From: Sphingomonas lacusdianchii
GTDB lineage: Bacteria > Pseudomonadota > Alphaproteobacteria > Sphingomonadales > Sphingomonadaceae
Assembly: GCF_022664395.1 (NCBI RefSeq)
Contig: NZ_JAKRET010000008.1
Location: 1 to 64,000, forward strand
Length of the DNA stretch: 64,000 nt
Direction: 5' to 3'
Under the pieces are notes generated by a model. It saw only the letters and a list, made by a program, of their open reading frames with translations. It was not told where the DNA came from and did no database searches. This document shows positions 17,537 to 25,858 of this stretch, piece by piece (the first letter of the stretch is position 1; each line of letters starts with the position of its first letter). The translations under genes and the position numbers were made by a program.

Positions 17537-18334
17537 TTGGACGAAGGTTCGGATCGGTTGCACGTCATCGTGTTCGCCAACGAGAAGGGCGGCACCGGCA
17601 AGTCGACGACGGCAGTGCATGTCGCCATCGCATTGGCGGCGAAGGGCGCGCGCGTCGCGTGCTTCGACCTCGACCATCGCCAGCGGACGCTGGGCCGCTA
17701 TCTCGACAACCGGGCGGAGACGATCAAGCGCACCGGCCGCAACCTGCCGATGCCGATCTACGACACGCATGACGGCGAGAGCATGACGCGCTTCAACGAC
17801 GCGCTCGGCCGGTTGGGCGAGAATGCCGAATTCCTCGTCATCGACACGCCGGGTCGCGACGACCGCTTCGCACGGATCGCGGTGACCAATGCCGATACGC
17901 TGGTCACGCCGATGAACGACAGCTTCGTCGATTTCGACCTGATCGGACAGGTCGATCCCGACACGTTCAAGGTGACGCGGCCGAGCTTCTATTCCGAACT
18001 GATCTGGGAAACGCGCAAGCACCGCGCGAAGATCGACGGGTCGACGATCGACTGGGTCGTGCTGCGCAACCGGCTGCAGCATATCGAGGCGCGCAACATG
18101 CGCCGCGTGTCGGAGGCGATCAATTCGCTGTCGAAGCGCGTCGGCTTTCGCGTGACGCCGGGCCTGTCCGAACGCGTCGTCTATCGCGAACTGTTCCCGT
18201 CGGGGCTGACCATGCTCGACCGCAACGAATTCGGCGAGATGGGGCTGTCGCATGTCGCGGCGCGGCAGGAATTGCGCGAGATGATGGGCGGGCTGCAACT
18301 GCCCGAACCGCTCGGCGCGCCGACCGCGATCTGA
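17537..18334 (+). CDS. mipZ: Division-site positioning ATPase MipZ
   Basis: A 265-residue ParA/MinD-type ATPase that binds ParB near the pole-bound origin and blocks FtsZ assembly away from midcell. It shows the deviant Walker A FANEKGGTGKSTTAVH, a second block ACFDLDHRQRTLGRYLDN and Walker B FLVIDTPGRDD. The MipZ-specific VLRNRLQHIEARNMRRV and RVGFRVTPGLSERVVYRELFP follow. No ATG is available near the conserved start; I used TTG 17537 (then DEGSDRLHVIVFANEKGG). A TTG six codons later or a GTG at 17476 are alternatives. It is followed 13 bases later by a J-domain gene. Confidence 0.92.
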   Translation: MDEGSDRLHVIVFANEKGGTGKSTTAVHVAIALAAKGARVACFDLDHRQRTLGRYLDNRAETIKRTGRNLPMPIYDTHDGESMTRFNDALGRLGENAEFLVIDTPGRDDRFARIAVTNADTLVTPMNDSFVDFDLIGQVDPDTFKVTRPSFYSELIWETRKHRAKIDGSTIDWVVLRNRLQHIEARNMRRVSEAINSLSKRVGFRVTPGLSERVVYRELFPSGLTMLDRNEFGEMGLSHVAARQELREMMGGLQLPEPLGAPTAI

Positions 18335-18347
18335 CGTTCCCGGCGCG

Positions 18348-18602
18348 ATGCTCAAGTTCGTCCTGATCGTCGCGATGATCCTCGCCTTCTGGTTGTGGCT
18401 GCGCGCCAAGCCGAAGAAAGTGGGCGGCGAGGCCGAGGCGCGAGCCATCCTCGGCGTCGGCAAGGATGCGAAGGCGGGCGAAATCCGCGCCGCGCACCGG
18501 CGGCTGATGCAGGCGGTCCATCCCGATCGCGGCGGGTCGGCCGATCTGGCGCGGCGGATCAATGCGGCGCGGGATGTGCTGTTGGGGCGGTTGCGGCATT
18601 GA
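18348..18602 (+). CDS. Membrane-anchored J-domain protein
   Basis: An 84-residue protein with one N-terminal membrane helix (LKFVLIVAMILAFWLWLRA) and a C-terminal J domain containing the essential HPD (QAVHPDRGGSADLARRINAARD). It resembles the mitochondrial Pam18/Tim14 layout, in which the J domain stimulates an Hsp70. It probably recruits DnaK to the inner membrane. Thirteen bases separate it from mipZ, so both are likely in one transcript. Confidence 0.9.
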   Translation: MLKFVLIVAMILAFWLWLRAKPKKVGGEAEARAILGVGKDAKAGEIRAAHRRLMQAVHPDRGGSADLARRINAARDVLLGRLRH

Positions 18603-18633
18603 GCCGCTGTTCGAAGATAAGAAGAAAGTAGTT

Positions 18634-18793
18634 TTCGCGCAGAGGCGCAGAGGCGCGGAGAGGTTGCGCCAGGGGCAACGGTACCCGCGACGGCGGGCCT
18701 TTCGTCCGGTCTGAACCGTGCAGAAGGTCTCCCGGTCGCGGGCGGTTCGCGGCAGGTGCAACCTCTCTGCGCCTTTGCGCCTCTGCGCGAACC
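18634..18793. repeat. Long palindromic repeat, family B copy 2
   Basis: About 160 bases. The arms are TTCGCGCAGAGGCGCAGAGG and the inverted CTCTGCGCCTTTGCGCCTCTGCGCGAA. Outside the arms, AAGAAGAAAGTAG on the left and CTTCTTTTCCCTACTTT on the right are nearly inverted too, so this copy extends to about 18620-18812. Confidence 0.8.
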
Positions 18794-18864
18794 GCTTCTT
18801 TTCCCTACTTTCCGTTGCCGCTTCGACCTAAACCCGTCCGCCTTGTAATGGCGAGGAACGTGAC

Positions 18865-20232
18865 ATGACCCACCGATTCCACCCCAGTTCGCTACGCGAA
18901 TACGACATTCGCGGGGTCGTCGGGCGGACGCTGGGCGCGGTCGACGCGAATGCGATCGGGCGCGGCTTCGCGACGCTGGTGCGGCGCGCGGGCGGTACGC
19001 GGGTCGTGGTCGGGCGCGACGGGCGGTTGTCGTCGCCCGAGCTGGAGGCGGCGCTGGTCGCCGGGCTGATCGCCAGCGGGGTGGACGTCGTGCGCATCGG
19101 CCTTGGCCCCACGCCGATGCTCTATCATGCCGAAGCGATGCTGGAGGTCGATGGCGGCATTCAGGTCACCGGCAGCCACAATCCGGCCGATCACAACGGC
19201 TTCAAGATGGTGTTGCAGCACCGCCCGTTCTTTGGCGACGATATCCAGCGGCTGGGCGCGATGGCGGCGACGGGCGACTGGGACGAGGGTGCGGGGAACG
19301 TCACCGACCATGACCATGTCGATGCCTATGTCGGACGGCTGATGGCCGGCTATGCCGGGGGCAGCTACCGCATCGGCTGGGATACCGGCAGCGGGGCGGC
19401 GGGGCCGGTGATCGAGCGGTTGGTCGCGCTGCTGCCCGGCGAACATCACCTGCTGTTCACCGAAGTCGATGGCCGTTTCCCGCATCATCATCCCGATCCG
19501 ACCGAGGAGGCCAATCTGGTCGACCTGAAGCGGCTGGTCGCCGACAAGGGGCTCGATTTCGGGTTGGCGTTCGACGGCGATGGCGATCGGATCGGGGCGG
19601 TCGACGGACGGGGGCGGACGCTGTGGGGTGATCAGTTGCTGATGCTGCTCGCCGAGCCGCAACTGCGCGAGACGCCCGGCGCGACGATCATTGCGGACGT
19701 TAAGGCCAGCCAGCTGCTGTTCGACCGCATCACTGAACTGGGTGGCAAGCCGCTGATGTGGAAGACCGGGCACAGCCCGATGAAGACCAAGCTGCTGGAA
19801 ACCGGCGCGCCGCTGGCTGCCGAAATGTCGGGGCATGTGTTTTTCGGCGGCGACGATTACGGGTTCGACGACGCGCCCTATGCGGCGGTGCGGCTGATCC
19901 GCGCGATCCATCTGAGCGGGCGGTCGCTGACCGAATTGCGCGATGCGATGCCCGAAATGGCGACCACGCCCGAACTGCGCTTCAAGGTCGACGAGACGCG
20001 CAAGTTCGCGGTGGTCGACGAAGTGCTCGCGCGGCTGGCGGCGGCGGGGGCGCAGGTGAACACGACCGATGGCGCGCGGGTGACGACGGCCGACGGATGG
20101 TGGCTGCTGCGCGCCTCGAACACGCAGGACGTGCTGACCGCGCGGGCGGAGGCGTGGACCGAGGAAGGGTTGGCGCGGTTATTGGGTGAGGTCGACGCGC
20201 AACTCGCGGCGTCCGGGATTGTTCGGGGGTAG
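18865..20232 (+). CDS. manB: Phosphomannomutase/phosphoglucomutase
   Basis: A 455-residue alpha-D-phosphohexomutase that interconverts hexose 6- and 1-phosphates for GDP-mannose or UDP-glucose and surface polysaccharide synthesis. The active-site phosphoserine lies in GIQVTGSHNPADHNGFKM (about residue 103), the Mg-binding loop is FDGDGDRIGAVD, the sugar-specificity loop is AAEMSGHVFFGG, and the phosphate-binding end is LLRASNTQDVLTARAEA. The start follows a GAGGAA-type site. Name by family: AlgC/ManB/Pgm type; which sugar is preferred cannot be told. It stands alone between two family B repeats. Confidence 0.93.
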   Translation: MTHRFHPSSLREYDIRGVVGRTLGAVDANAIGRGFATLVRRAGGTRVVVGRDGRLSSPELEAALVAGLIASGVDVVRIGLGPTPMLYHAEAMLEVDGGIQVTGSHNPADHNGFKMVLQHRPFFGDDIQRLGAMAATGDWDEGAGNVTDHDHVDAYVGRLMAGYAGGSYRIGWDTGSGAAGPVIERLVALLPGEHHLLFTEVDGRFPHHHPDPTEEANLVDLKRLVADKGLDFGLAFDGDGDRIGAVDGRGRTLWGDQLLMLLAEPQLRETPGATIIADVKASQLLFDRITELGGKPLMWKTGHSPMKTKLLETGAPLAAEMSGHVFFGGDDYGFDDAPYAAVRLIRAIHLSGRSLTELRDAMPEMATTPELRFKVDETRKFAVVDEVLARLAAAGAQVNTTDGARVTTADGWWLLRASNTQDVLTARAEAWTEEGLARLLGEVDAQLAASGIVRG

Positions 20233-20240
20233 CTACCTAG

Positions 20241-20380
20241 TTCGCGCGACGGCGCGAAGGCCGCAAAGGGGTTTCGCGTAACGGCACGGTATCGCAATTT
20301 CCACGAGCGGAACTGTCTGCCGTTCGCGCCGGCCGTGCCGCGCACGTAACCCCTTGGCGTCCTTTGCGCCTTTGCGCGAA
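20241..20380. repeat. Long palindromic repeat, family B copy 3
   Basis: About 140 bases. The left arm is TTCGCGCGACGGCGCGAAGG and the inverted right arm is CCTTTGCGCCTTTGCGCGAA, with an internal GGCACGG/CCGTGCC pair. It starts 8 bases after the phosphomutase stop. Confidence 0.8.
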
Positions 20381-20459
20381 CCAGCGCTTCCTTCTTTCAA
20401 ACCGGACCCTCACCGCCCCCGGGGTGGCATTTTCGGCCCCAAAGCGCCATTTGTGCCCC

Positions 20460-21218
20460 ATGGCGCAACCGCAGATCATCCGTGTCGTCGACCTCGAAAC
20501 CACCGGGCAGGCTCCCCCCGCGCATGGCGTGTGCGAGGTCGGCTGGCAGGACGTGGCGCTGGGCGAGGACGGCCGCTGGGAATTGCTGGGCGAGGGCGGG
20601 CAGCATTTCGTCAATCCCGGCCGCCCGATCCCGCCGGTGACGCAGGCGGTGCATCACATCCTCGACGAACAGGTCGCCGATGCGCCGTGGTGGCAGGATA
20701 TTGCCCGCCGCGTGCTCGACCCCTACCCCCGTCGCGTAGCACTGGCGGCACATCGTGCGGATTTCGAACAGAAATTCTGTACCGCGCAACTGACGCACGG
20801 GGCCGACTGGATCTGCACGTGGAAATGCGCGCTGCGGTTGTGGCCGGACAGCCCGGGCTTTTCGAACCAGATGCTGCGCTACTGGCGCAAGCCGCAGGGC
20901 ATGGAGCATGAACGCGGGCTGCCGGCGCATCGGGCGTTTCCCGATGCCTATGTCACCGCCTTCCACCTGCGCGACATGCTGAACGAGGCGTCGATCGCGC
21001 AGCTGCTCGAATGGTCTCGTCTGCCGGGACTGTTGCCGCGGGTGCGCTATGGCCCCGATCGCGGGCGCGCCTGGACCGAGATCGACGATGATTCGCTCGA
21101 TGGCTTCCTGACCGACCGCGACGAGGATGTCCGCTTCACCGCCGAAACCGAACTAGCGCGGCGGCAGGGCGGCGGCGAGATCAAGCCGCGCAGTCGCAAC
21201 GACTGGCTGCTGCTGTGA
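20460..21218 (+). CDS. DnaQ-like 3'-5' exonuclease
   Basis: A 252-residue protein with the exonuclease motif I IRVVDLETTG (catalytic Asp and Glu, residues 8-15). It also has a motif II region VALAAHRADFEQKF and a late HRAFPDAYVTAFHLRDML, where H...D forms Exo III. The C-terminal 80 residues are an extension (RYGPDRGRAWTEIDDDSLDGFL). The family trims DNA or RNA 3' ends; there is no polymerase domain here, so repair or RNA turnover is likely. The next gene's ATG overlaps its TGA by one base. Confidence 0.85.
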   Translation: MAQPQIIRVVDLETTGQAPPAHGVCEVGWQDVALGEDGRWELLGEGGQHFVNPGRPIPPVTQAVHHILDEQVADAPWWQDIARRVLDPYPRRVALAAHRADFEQKFCTAQLTHGADWICTWKCALRLWPDSPGFSNQMLRYWRKPQGMEHERGLPAHRAFPDAYVTAFHLRDMLNEASIAQLLEWSRLPGLLPRVRYGPDRGRAWTEIDDDSLDGFLTDRDEDVRFTAETELARRQGGGEIKPRSRNDWLLL

Positions 21219-21610
21219 TGCGGACCGCCATGCAGGTGGTGCGGGTGCATTGTCCGGTGACGGGCAATGTCCTCGCGCGGTTGCAGGCGGGCGAGGCGGC
21301 GGCGCTTGGCGACGATCCGGTGCTGGCCGGGGTGGTCGGCGTGATCCGGGGCAGCGACGTGCTGGGCGCGATCGGGCCGTATAGCGGGGTGTTCGAACTG
21401 GGCTTCGGGCTGGAAAGCTTCGTGCCCGGCGCTGAGGCGTTGCCGACCACCGGGCGAGCCGGCGAGGCGGCGGTCGTGCCGACGGTGGTGGTGAAGACCT
21501 ATGCGGCGATGGATATGAATATCGATGCCGAACTGGCGGCGATCGCGGCGGTGCATCCCTGGGAGATACCAGTGATCGAGGTCGGGATGGTCGAGTTGGT
21601 CGGGCGGTAG
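21218..21610 (+). CDS. Uncharacterised protein with NIF3/CutA-like end
   Basis: 130 residues with no signal peptide. I do not recognise it with confidence. The C-terminal AAIAAVHPWEIPVIEVGMVEL resembles the HP(Y/W)E(x)P stretch that closes the CutA/NIF3-insert ferredoxin-like fold. Its ATG overlaps the exonuclease TGA (TGATG), so translation is coupled and a related role is likely. No catalytic residues are evident. Confidence 0.75.
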   Translation: MRTAMQVVRVHCPVTGNVLARLQAGEAAALGDDPVLAGVVGVIRGSDVLGAIGPYSGVFELGFGLESFVPGAEALPTTGRAGEAAVVPTVVVKTYAAMDMNIDAELAAIAAVHPWEIPVIEVGMVELVGR

Positions 21611-21635
21611 GTAGCACTTACCTGTCCTACTTACC

Positions 21636-21815
21636 CGTTCGGTTCGAGCAGCTTCGAGCGAAGTCGAGAAGAGGGACAGGTGAACCATGCCCCGCATGGT
21701 TCAGGATTGTCCGGGGGACAATCCGACCTGCCCCTCGTCGAGAACGCTCCGCTTGGGGCAACCCCTTCTCAACTTCGGTTCTCGACAGGCTCGAACCTGC
21801 GCTCGAAGCAAACGG
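21636..21815. repeat. Palindrome-rich intergenic repeat (TCGAG type)
   Basis: The stretch after the NIF3-like gene carries GTTCGAGCAGCTTCGAGCGA, AAGTCGAGAAG and, inverted, CTTCTCAACTTCGGTTCTCG and CAGGCTCGAAC. It looks like a degenerate composite of a common sphingomonad interspersed repeat; a related fragment is at 39256. No gene is visible. Confidence 0.5.
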
Positions 21816-21857
21816 CTGGGGGGGGCTCGAACCGAACGGAAGGGGGGCGGAAGGGGC

Positions 21858-22340
21858 CTAGCCTTGCCGCCCGCCCAGCAACGACCGTGCCCCCTCCAGC
21901 GACACGCCGAACACCAAATGCGCCAGCGCACCATAGGCGTGGGTCGCGGCGGACGTGTCCCATGGTGCCGATCCCAGCCCCGCCGCCGGTACCGCCGCTT
22001 CGTCGAGCAGGGCAGAGGTGGCGATGCCGTACAGGCTGCCGAAGCCGCTCGCTGCGCCCGGCCGATATTCGGTGAGCACGCCGTACAGCCCGCCCAACGC
22101 CGCGCCGGTCAGATAATGCACCGCCTGTCCCGCGGGCGCGCGATAGGCGTCGGGCACGCACGTGCCGGTGGTGGCGAGTGCGACCTTGTCCGCAGCCTTC
22201 ACCGTCGCGGGATCGTCGTCGCCCTGGTCCTGTCCCATTGGCTTGGCGGCGACCGACTGGAACGCGGCCATCGCGGCGGAGGCGATCAGGCCGGCGGCGA
22301 TCCCGGCGAACAGGCCGAGGACGGGGCGGGGGTGCGACAT
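21858..22340 (-). CDS. DUF1440-like small membrane protein
   Basis: A 160-residue protein with an N-terminal hydrophobic segment (VLGLFAGIAAGLIASAAMAAFQ). Further hydrophobic stretches are AVHYLTGAALGGLYGVL and HAYGALAHLVFGVSLEG. The spacing of a GLxxGxxAxxxM-type first helix and later HLxFG motif matches YagU/DUF1440 inner-membrane proteins, whose role is unclear (acid resistance in E. coli YagU). It stands alone between a repeat-rich gap and the exonuclease pair. Confidence 0.65.
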   Translation of the reverse strand: MSHPRPVLGLFAGIAAGLIASAAMAAFQSVAAKPMGQDQGDDDPATVKAADKVALATTGTCVPDAYRAPAGQAVHYLTGAALGGLYGVLTEYRPGAASGFGSLYGIATSALLDEAAVPAAGLGSAPWDTSAATHAYGALAHLVFGVSLEGARSLLGGRQG

Positions 22341-22491
22341 GGGCGGTGCTCCGACAAGGGGGGAGCAAGGCAAACGGTCGAGGGGGCGGGGGTTTCCCTT
22401 AAGTCCCACGTCCGTACGGAACGGCATATCTCCGCGCGGGCGGGAATCCAGCGCCGCAGACGGTGCGCTGTTTGGCTGTGGACCCCTGCCT

Positions 22492-22655
22492 GCGCGAGAC
22501 CTTTGCGAAACCAACCTTCTTGTACCCCGGCGAAGGCCGGGGCCCAGTTGGGGCACGTCGGTAAGGTGCGCAAAAGCCTTCCCAACTGGACCCCGGCCTT
22601 CGCCGGGGTACGAGGCGTTTACAGGTAATCGAGAGACTTTTGCAAAGGTCTCGCC
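22492..22655. repeat. Palindromic REP-like element, family A copy 1
   Basis: The core is 22522-22611: GTACCCCGGCGAAGGCCGGG followed by CCAGTTGG, then about 30 variable bases and the inverted counterpart, giving a near-perfect hairpin arm of about 30 bp. Outer arms add GCGAGACCTTTGCGAAA on the left and TTTTGCAAAGGTCTCGC on the right, so the whole unit is about 160 bases. The gap 22341-22491 to its left holds nothing else I recognise. Confidence 0.85.
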
Positions 22656-22683
22656 TGCGCGCGGATACGGTTTCGGACGGCGC

Positions 22684-23322
22684 TTACTTCTCCAGCGCGC
22701 TCCACGCCGCGACGAACGCCCGCGCGCGCTCGCCGACCGTGTCCGCGTTCATGCCCGGCACGTAGAGCGCCGAACCAAGGCCATAGCCCGCCGCCCCCGC
22801 CTTGTGCCAATCGACCAGCACCGATGGCACGATGCCGCCGACCGGCAGCATCCGCACGTCGCGAGGGAGCACGGCGCGCATCGCCTTCATCACTGCCGGG
22901 CTGGCCGCTTCGGCAGGGAAGAGTTTGAGCGCGGCGGCACCGGCTTCCAGCGCGGCAAAGGCTTCGGTCGGGGTCGCGATGCCGGGCATCGCCACCAGTC
23001 CCCGTTCGGCCGCTGCCGAAATCACCGCGCTATTGGCATTGGGCGAGATGATGAGCGTGCCGCCCGCCGCCTCGACCCGTTCGACCTGCTCGACGGTCAG
23101 CACGGTGCCCGCGCCTACTGCCGCGTACCCCTCAAGCTTCTTCGACAGGCGGGTGATGCTTTCATACGGGTCGGGCGAGTTGAGCGGCACTTCGACGATG
23201 GTGAAGCCGGCATCGATCAGCGCGTCGCCGATCCCTTCCACCTCATGCGGCTGGACCCCGCGCAGGATCGCGACCAGCGGGCAGCGGGCGAAGGCGGCGT
23301 CGAAGGCGGACAAATGGCTCAT
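22684..23322 (-). CDS. dgoA: 2-dehydro-3-deoxy-6-phosphogalactonate aldolase
   Basis: A 212-residue class I aldolase of the KDPG/KDPGal type that splits KDPGal into pyruvate and glyceraldehyde 3-phosphate, the last step of the De Ley-Doudoroff galactose route. Family blocks are PLVAILRGVQPHEVEGIGDALI (Glu and Arg of the active site), VGAGTVLTVEQV, ISPNANSAVI and the Schiff-base lysine in AAALKLFPAEA, then LPVGGIVPSVLVDW. The ATG overlaps the dgoK stop as ATGA. KDPGal rather than KDPG preference is inferred from the dgoK neighbour and FPAEA motif. Confidence 0.93.
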   Translation of the reverse strand: MSHLSAFDAAFARCPLVAILRGVQPHEVEGIGDALIDAGFTIVEVPLNSPDPYESITRLSKKLEGYAAVGAGTVLTVEQVERVEAAGGTLIISPNANSAVISAAAERGLVAMPGIATPTEAFAALEAGAAALKLFPAEAASPAVMKAMRAVLPRDVRMLPVGGIVPSVLVDWHKAGAAGYGLGSALYVPGMNADTVGERARAFVAAWSALEK

Positions 23323-24188
23323 GCGGACAACTTTCGGATATGGGTGATACCGGCGATAAAGGCATGCTCGCACCCGCTGACAATGGCGCGGCCGCCCAGC
23401 GTCTCGATCGCGGTCGCGTACAGGGTGGCGAGATCGCCGTCGGCGACCAGATGGACGTCGCGGCCGCCACCGATGCGTGCGGCGACGTCGCTGCCGATCA
23501 GCACGCCGCTGGCATAGGACGCCGCCTGCGCTTCGTCGCGGAGACCGAGGACGTGCGACGCGCGGATGCCGAACAGGCTGGCGGCAAGGTCGCGCTTCGC
23601 CCCTTCGCGGACGCCTTCGCGAAACGAATCGCCAGCGATGACCGGCGCGGCAAGTTGGGGCGCCAGCACGCCGCCGCCCTTCAGCAGCGCGAACAGCTCG
23701 CCGGTCATCGCGGTGGTGAAGGCGGTGACCTTGCCCCCGGTCAGCTCGACCCATTTGCAGTGCGTGCCGGGCTGGCAGAGCAGCGCGTCCGCCGGTACCT
23801 GTCCGGCCAGCGCCGCGCCGAGCAACTGCACTTCCTCGCCCCGCATCACGTCGCCGTGACTGCCGTCGGTGAAGGACAGGCCGGGGACGATCGCGGTCCG
23901 ATCGTCGATCCAGGTGAGGTGCGCGGCGATGTCGGCGATATCGGCGGGGACCGCGACATAGGGCGCGACCCGCCAGCCGATCGTCGACCCGACCATGCCC
24001 GCCATCAGCACCGGCAGGTCGCCCAGTTCCACCCGGATCGCCGCCATTTCTTGCGGGTATTCGTCCGCCGCCATCGCCGACACGCCCTTCGGCGACTTGG
24101 CGGTCGCGGCGATGCGCCCGTCTTCGATGCGATAGGCGCGGCGGTTGGTGGTGCCCCAGTCGAGGGCGATGAACGGGCTCACCACCAT
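23319..24188 (-). CDS. dgoK: 2-dehydro-3-deoxygalactonokinase
   Basis: A 289-residue kinase that phosphorylates 2-keto-3-deoxygalactonate with ATP. It has the ASKHA-type start FIALDWGTTNRRAYR, the family blocks MAGMVGSTIGWRVAPYVAVPA and PGTHCKWVELTGGKV, then AMTGELFALLKG, and a closing IVSGCEHAFIAGI. It overlaps the symporter upstream by 10 bases and the aldolase downstream by 4, so the three are one operon. Confidence 0.95.
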   Translation of the reverse strand: MVVSPFIALDWGTTNRRAYRIEDGRIAATAKSPKGVSAMAADEYPQEMAAIRVELGDLPVLMAGMVGSTIGWRVAPYVAVPADIADIAAHLTWIDDRTAIVPGLSFTDGSHGDVMRGEEVQLLGAALAGQVPADALLCQPGTHCKWVELTGGKVTAFTTAMTGELFALLKGGGVLAPQLAAPVIAGDSFREGVREGAKRDLAASLFGIRASHVLGLRDEAQAASYASGVLIGSDVAARIGGGRDVHLVADGDLATLYATAIETLGGRAIVSGCEHAFIAGITHIRKLSA

Positions 24189-25759
24189 GTCGCGTACAGC
24201 GCGATGAGGATCAGGATGACGCCCAGACCGGCGACGTTGAACCCGGTCGAGGTGCCGAACGACACGCCCTGCATCGTGATGCGGTTGGCGTCACCGCGCC
24301 CCTTCACCGCCAGCGACAACAGGATGGCGAGGCCGAGGCTGAGCAGGAAGACGATGCCCATCCGGTCCATGAACGGGATGCCCGGCGCGAACTCCCGGAA
24401 CAGATAGGACAGCACGACCGAGGCGATCGCCGCGCCGATCGCGCCGGCTTCGGTCGCACGTTTCCAGAACAGGCCCAGCAGGAAGATCACGGTGATCCCC
24501 GGCGTGAAGAAGCCCGAAAATTCCTGGATGAACTGGAACGCCTGATCCGCGCCACCGAGCAACGGGCGGGCGGCGACGATCGCGATCAGGATGGCGATGG
24601 TCGCGGCGATGCGGCCGATGCGGACCAGCTTGCGTTCCTGCCCGGCATCCATCTGCCCGCTCTCGCTGGTGCGCTTGGCATAGAGGTCGAGGGTGAAGAT
24701 CGTCGCGATCGAATTGATCTTGGATGCGGTCGAGGCGATGATCGCGGCGATCAGCGCGGCGAAGACCAGCCCGAGCAGCCCCGAGGGCAGCAGCCGCATC
24801 ATCGTCGGATAGGCTTCGTCGGGCTTGGCGAGGTCGGGCGCGAGCAGCACCGCGGCGATGCCGGGCACGACGATCACCAGCGGCATCAACAGCTTTAGGT
24901 ACGCGGCGAAGACGATGCCCTTCTGCGCTTCGGGCAGCGACTTGGCCGCCAGCGCGCGCTGGATGATATATTGGTTGAACCCCCAATAGCTCAGGTTCGC
25001 GATCCACATGCCGCCGATCAGCACCGACAGGCCCGGCAGATCCTTGTAGAACGGATTGTCGGCGCTCAGGATCATGTCGAACTTCTCGGGCGCACGGCGG
25101 CTCAACTCGGCGAACCCGCCCAGCACCCCGGCATCGCCACCGATCTGCGACAGCGTCAGGTAGGAGATGGTGAGGCCGCCGAACACCAGCAGCGTGACCT
25201 GCACGATGTCGGTCAGCGCCACCGCCTTCAGCCCGCCGCGCAGCTGGTAGAGCAAGGCGAACAGGCCGAGGCCGATCAGCGCCACCGTCTGGTCGACGCC
25301 CGCGACCTGCGTCACCGCGATCGAGCCGAGCCAGATGATGCTGGTCAGGTTGACGAACACGTACAGCGCCAGCCAGAATACCGCCATCAGCGTGCGGATC
25401 GACGGGCCGTACCGCTGTTCGAGGAACTGGGGCATCGTGTAGATTTCGTTGCGCAGGAAGATCGGCAGGAAGAATTTGCCGACGATCAGCAGCGTCAGCG
25501 CCGCCATCCATTCGTACGAGGCGATGGCGAGGCCGATCGCATAGCCAGAGCCCGCCATGCCGACGATCTGTTCGGCCGAGATGTTGGCCGCGATCAGCGA
25601 CGCGCCGATCGCCCACCAAGGGAGCGATTTGGACGCAAGGAAGTAATCGGAGCTGTCCTTCTGATGCCCCCCCTTGTCGCGGCTCACCCATTGCGCGAGG
25701 CCGAAAATGCCGATCGCATAGATGACCACGACGATCAGATCGATCGTCGACAGACGCAT
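24179..25759 (-). CDS. Sodium:solute symporter (SglT-like sugar transporter)
   Basis: A 526-residue inner-membrane protein of the SSS family with about 14 hydrophobic segments. Recognisable blocks are SSDYFLASKSLPWWAIGASLIAANISAEQ, TMPQFLEQRYG and SIIWLGS, then YWGFNQYIIQRALAAKS, AALIAAIIASTASKINSIATIFTLDLY and GFFTPGITVIF. These blocks are shared with the Vibrio galactose symporter and its relatives. Sequence and the dgoK/dgoA operon suggest uptake of galactose or galactonate with Na+. GGGAGGA is 3 bases from the ATG. It is the first gene of the operon, divergent from the GntR regulator. Confidence 0.92.
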   Translation of the reverse strand: MRLSTIDLIVVVIYAIGIFGLAQWVSRDKGGHQKDSSDYFLASKSLPWWAIGASLIAANISAEQIVGMAGSGYAIGLAIASYEWMAALTLLIVGKFFLPIFLRNEIYTMPQFLEQRYGPSIRTLMAVFWLALYVFVNLTSIIWLGSIAVTQVAGVDQTVALIGLGLFALLYQLRGGLKAVALTDIVQVTLLVFGGLTISYLTLSQIGGDAGVLGGFAELSRRAPEKFDMILSADNPFYKDLPGLSVLIGGMWIANLSYWGFNQYIIQRALAAKSLPEAQKGIVFAAYLKLLMPLVIVVPGIAAVLLAPDLAKPDEAYPTMMRLLPSGLLGLVFAALIAAIIASTASKINSIATIFTLDLYAKRTSESGQMDAGQERKLVRIGRIAATIAILIAIVAARPLLGGADQAFQFIQEFSGFFTPGITVIFLLGLFWKRATEAGAIGAAIASVVLSYLFREFAPGIPFMDRMGIVFLLSLGLAILLSLAVKGRGDANRITMQGVSFGTSTGFNVAGLGVILILIALYATWW

Positions 25760-25796
25760 GATGTCCTCCCCGCCCACTGGCTTTTGGAGGCGGACA

Positions 25797-25810
25797 ATTA
25801 TACGACGAAT
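25797..25810. promoter_or_regulatory. Candidate GntR operator between symporter and regulator
   Basis: ATTATACGACGAAT lies in the 99-base divergent gap, 38 bases upstream of the symporter start. It is AT-rich against its surroundings and resembles the loose ATTnTACnAC-type sites of FadR-subfamily regulators of acid-sugar genes. The symmetry is imperfect, so this is a weak call. Confidence 0.35.
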
Positions 25811-25858
25811 GCAATGTGTCCAGTGCCAAGCGGTACGGACGAACCGAAAGGAGACGGG

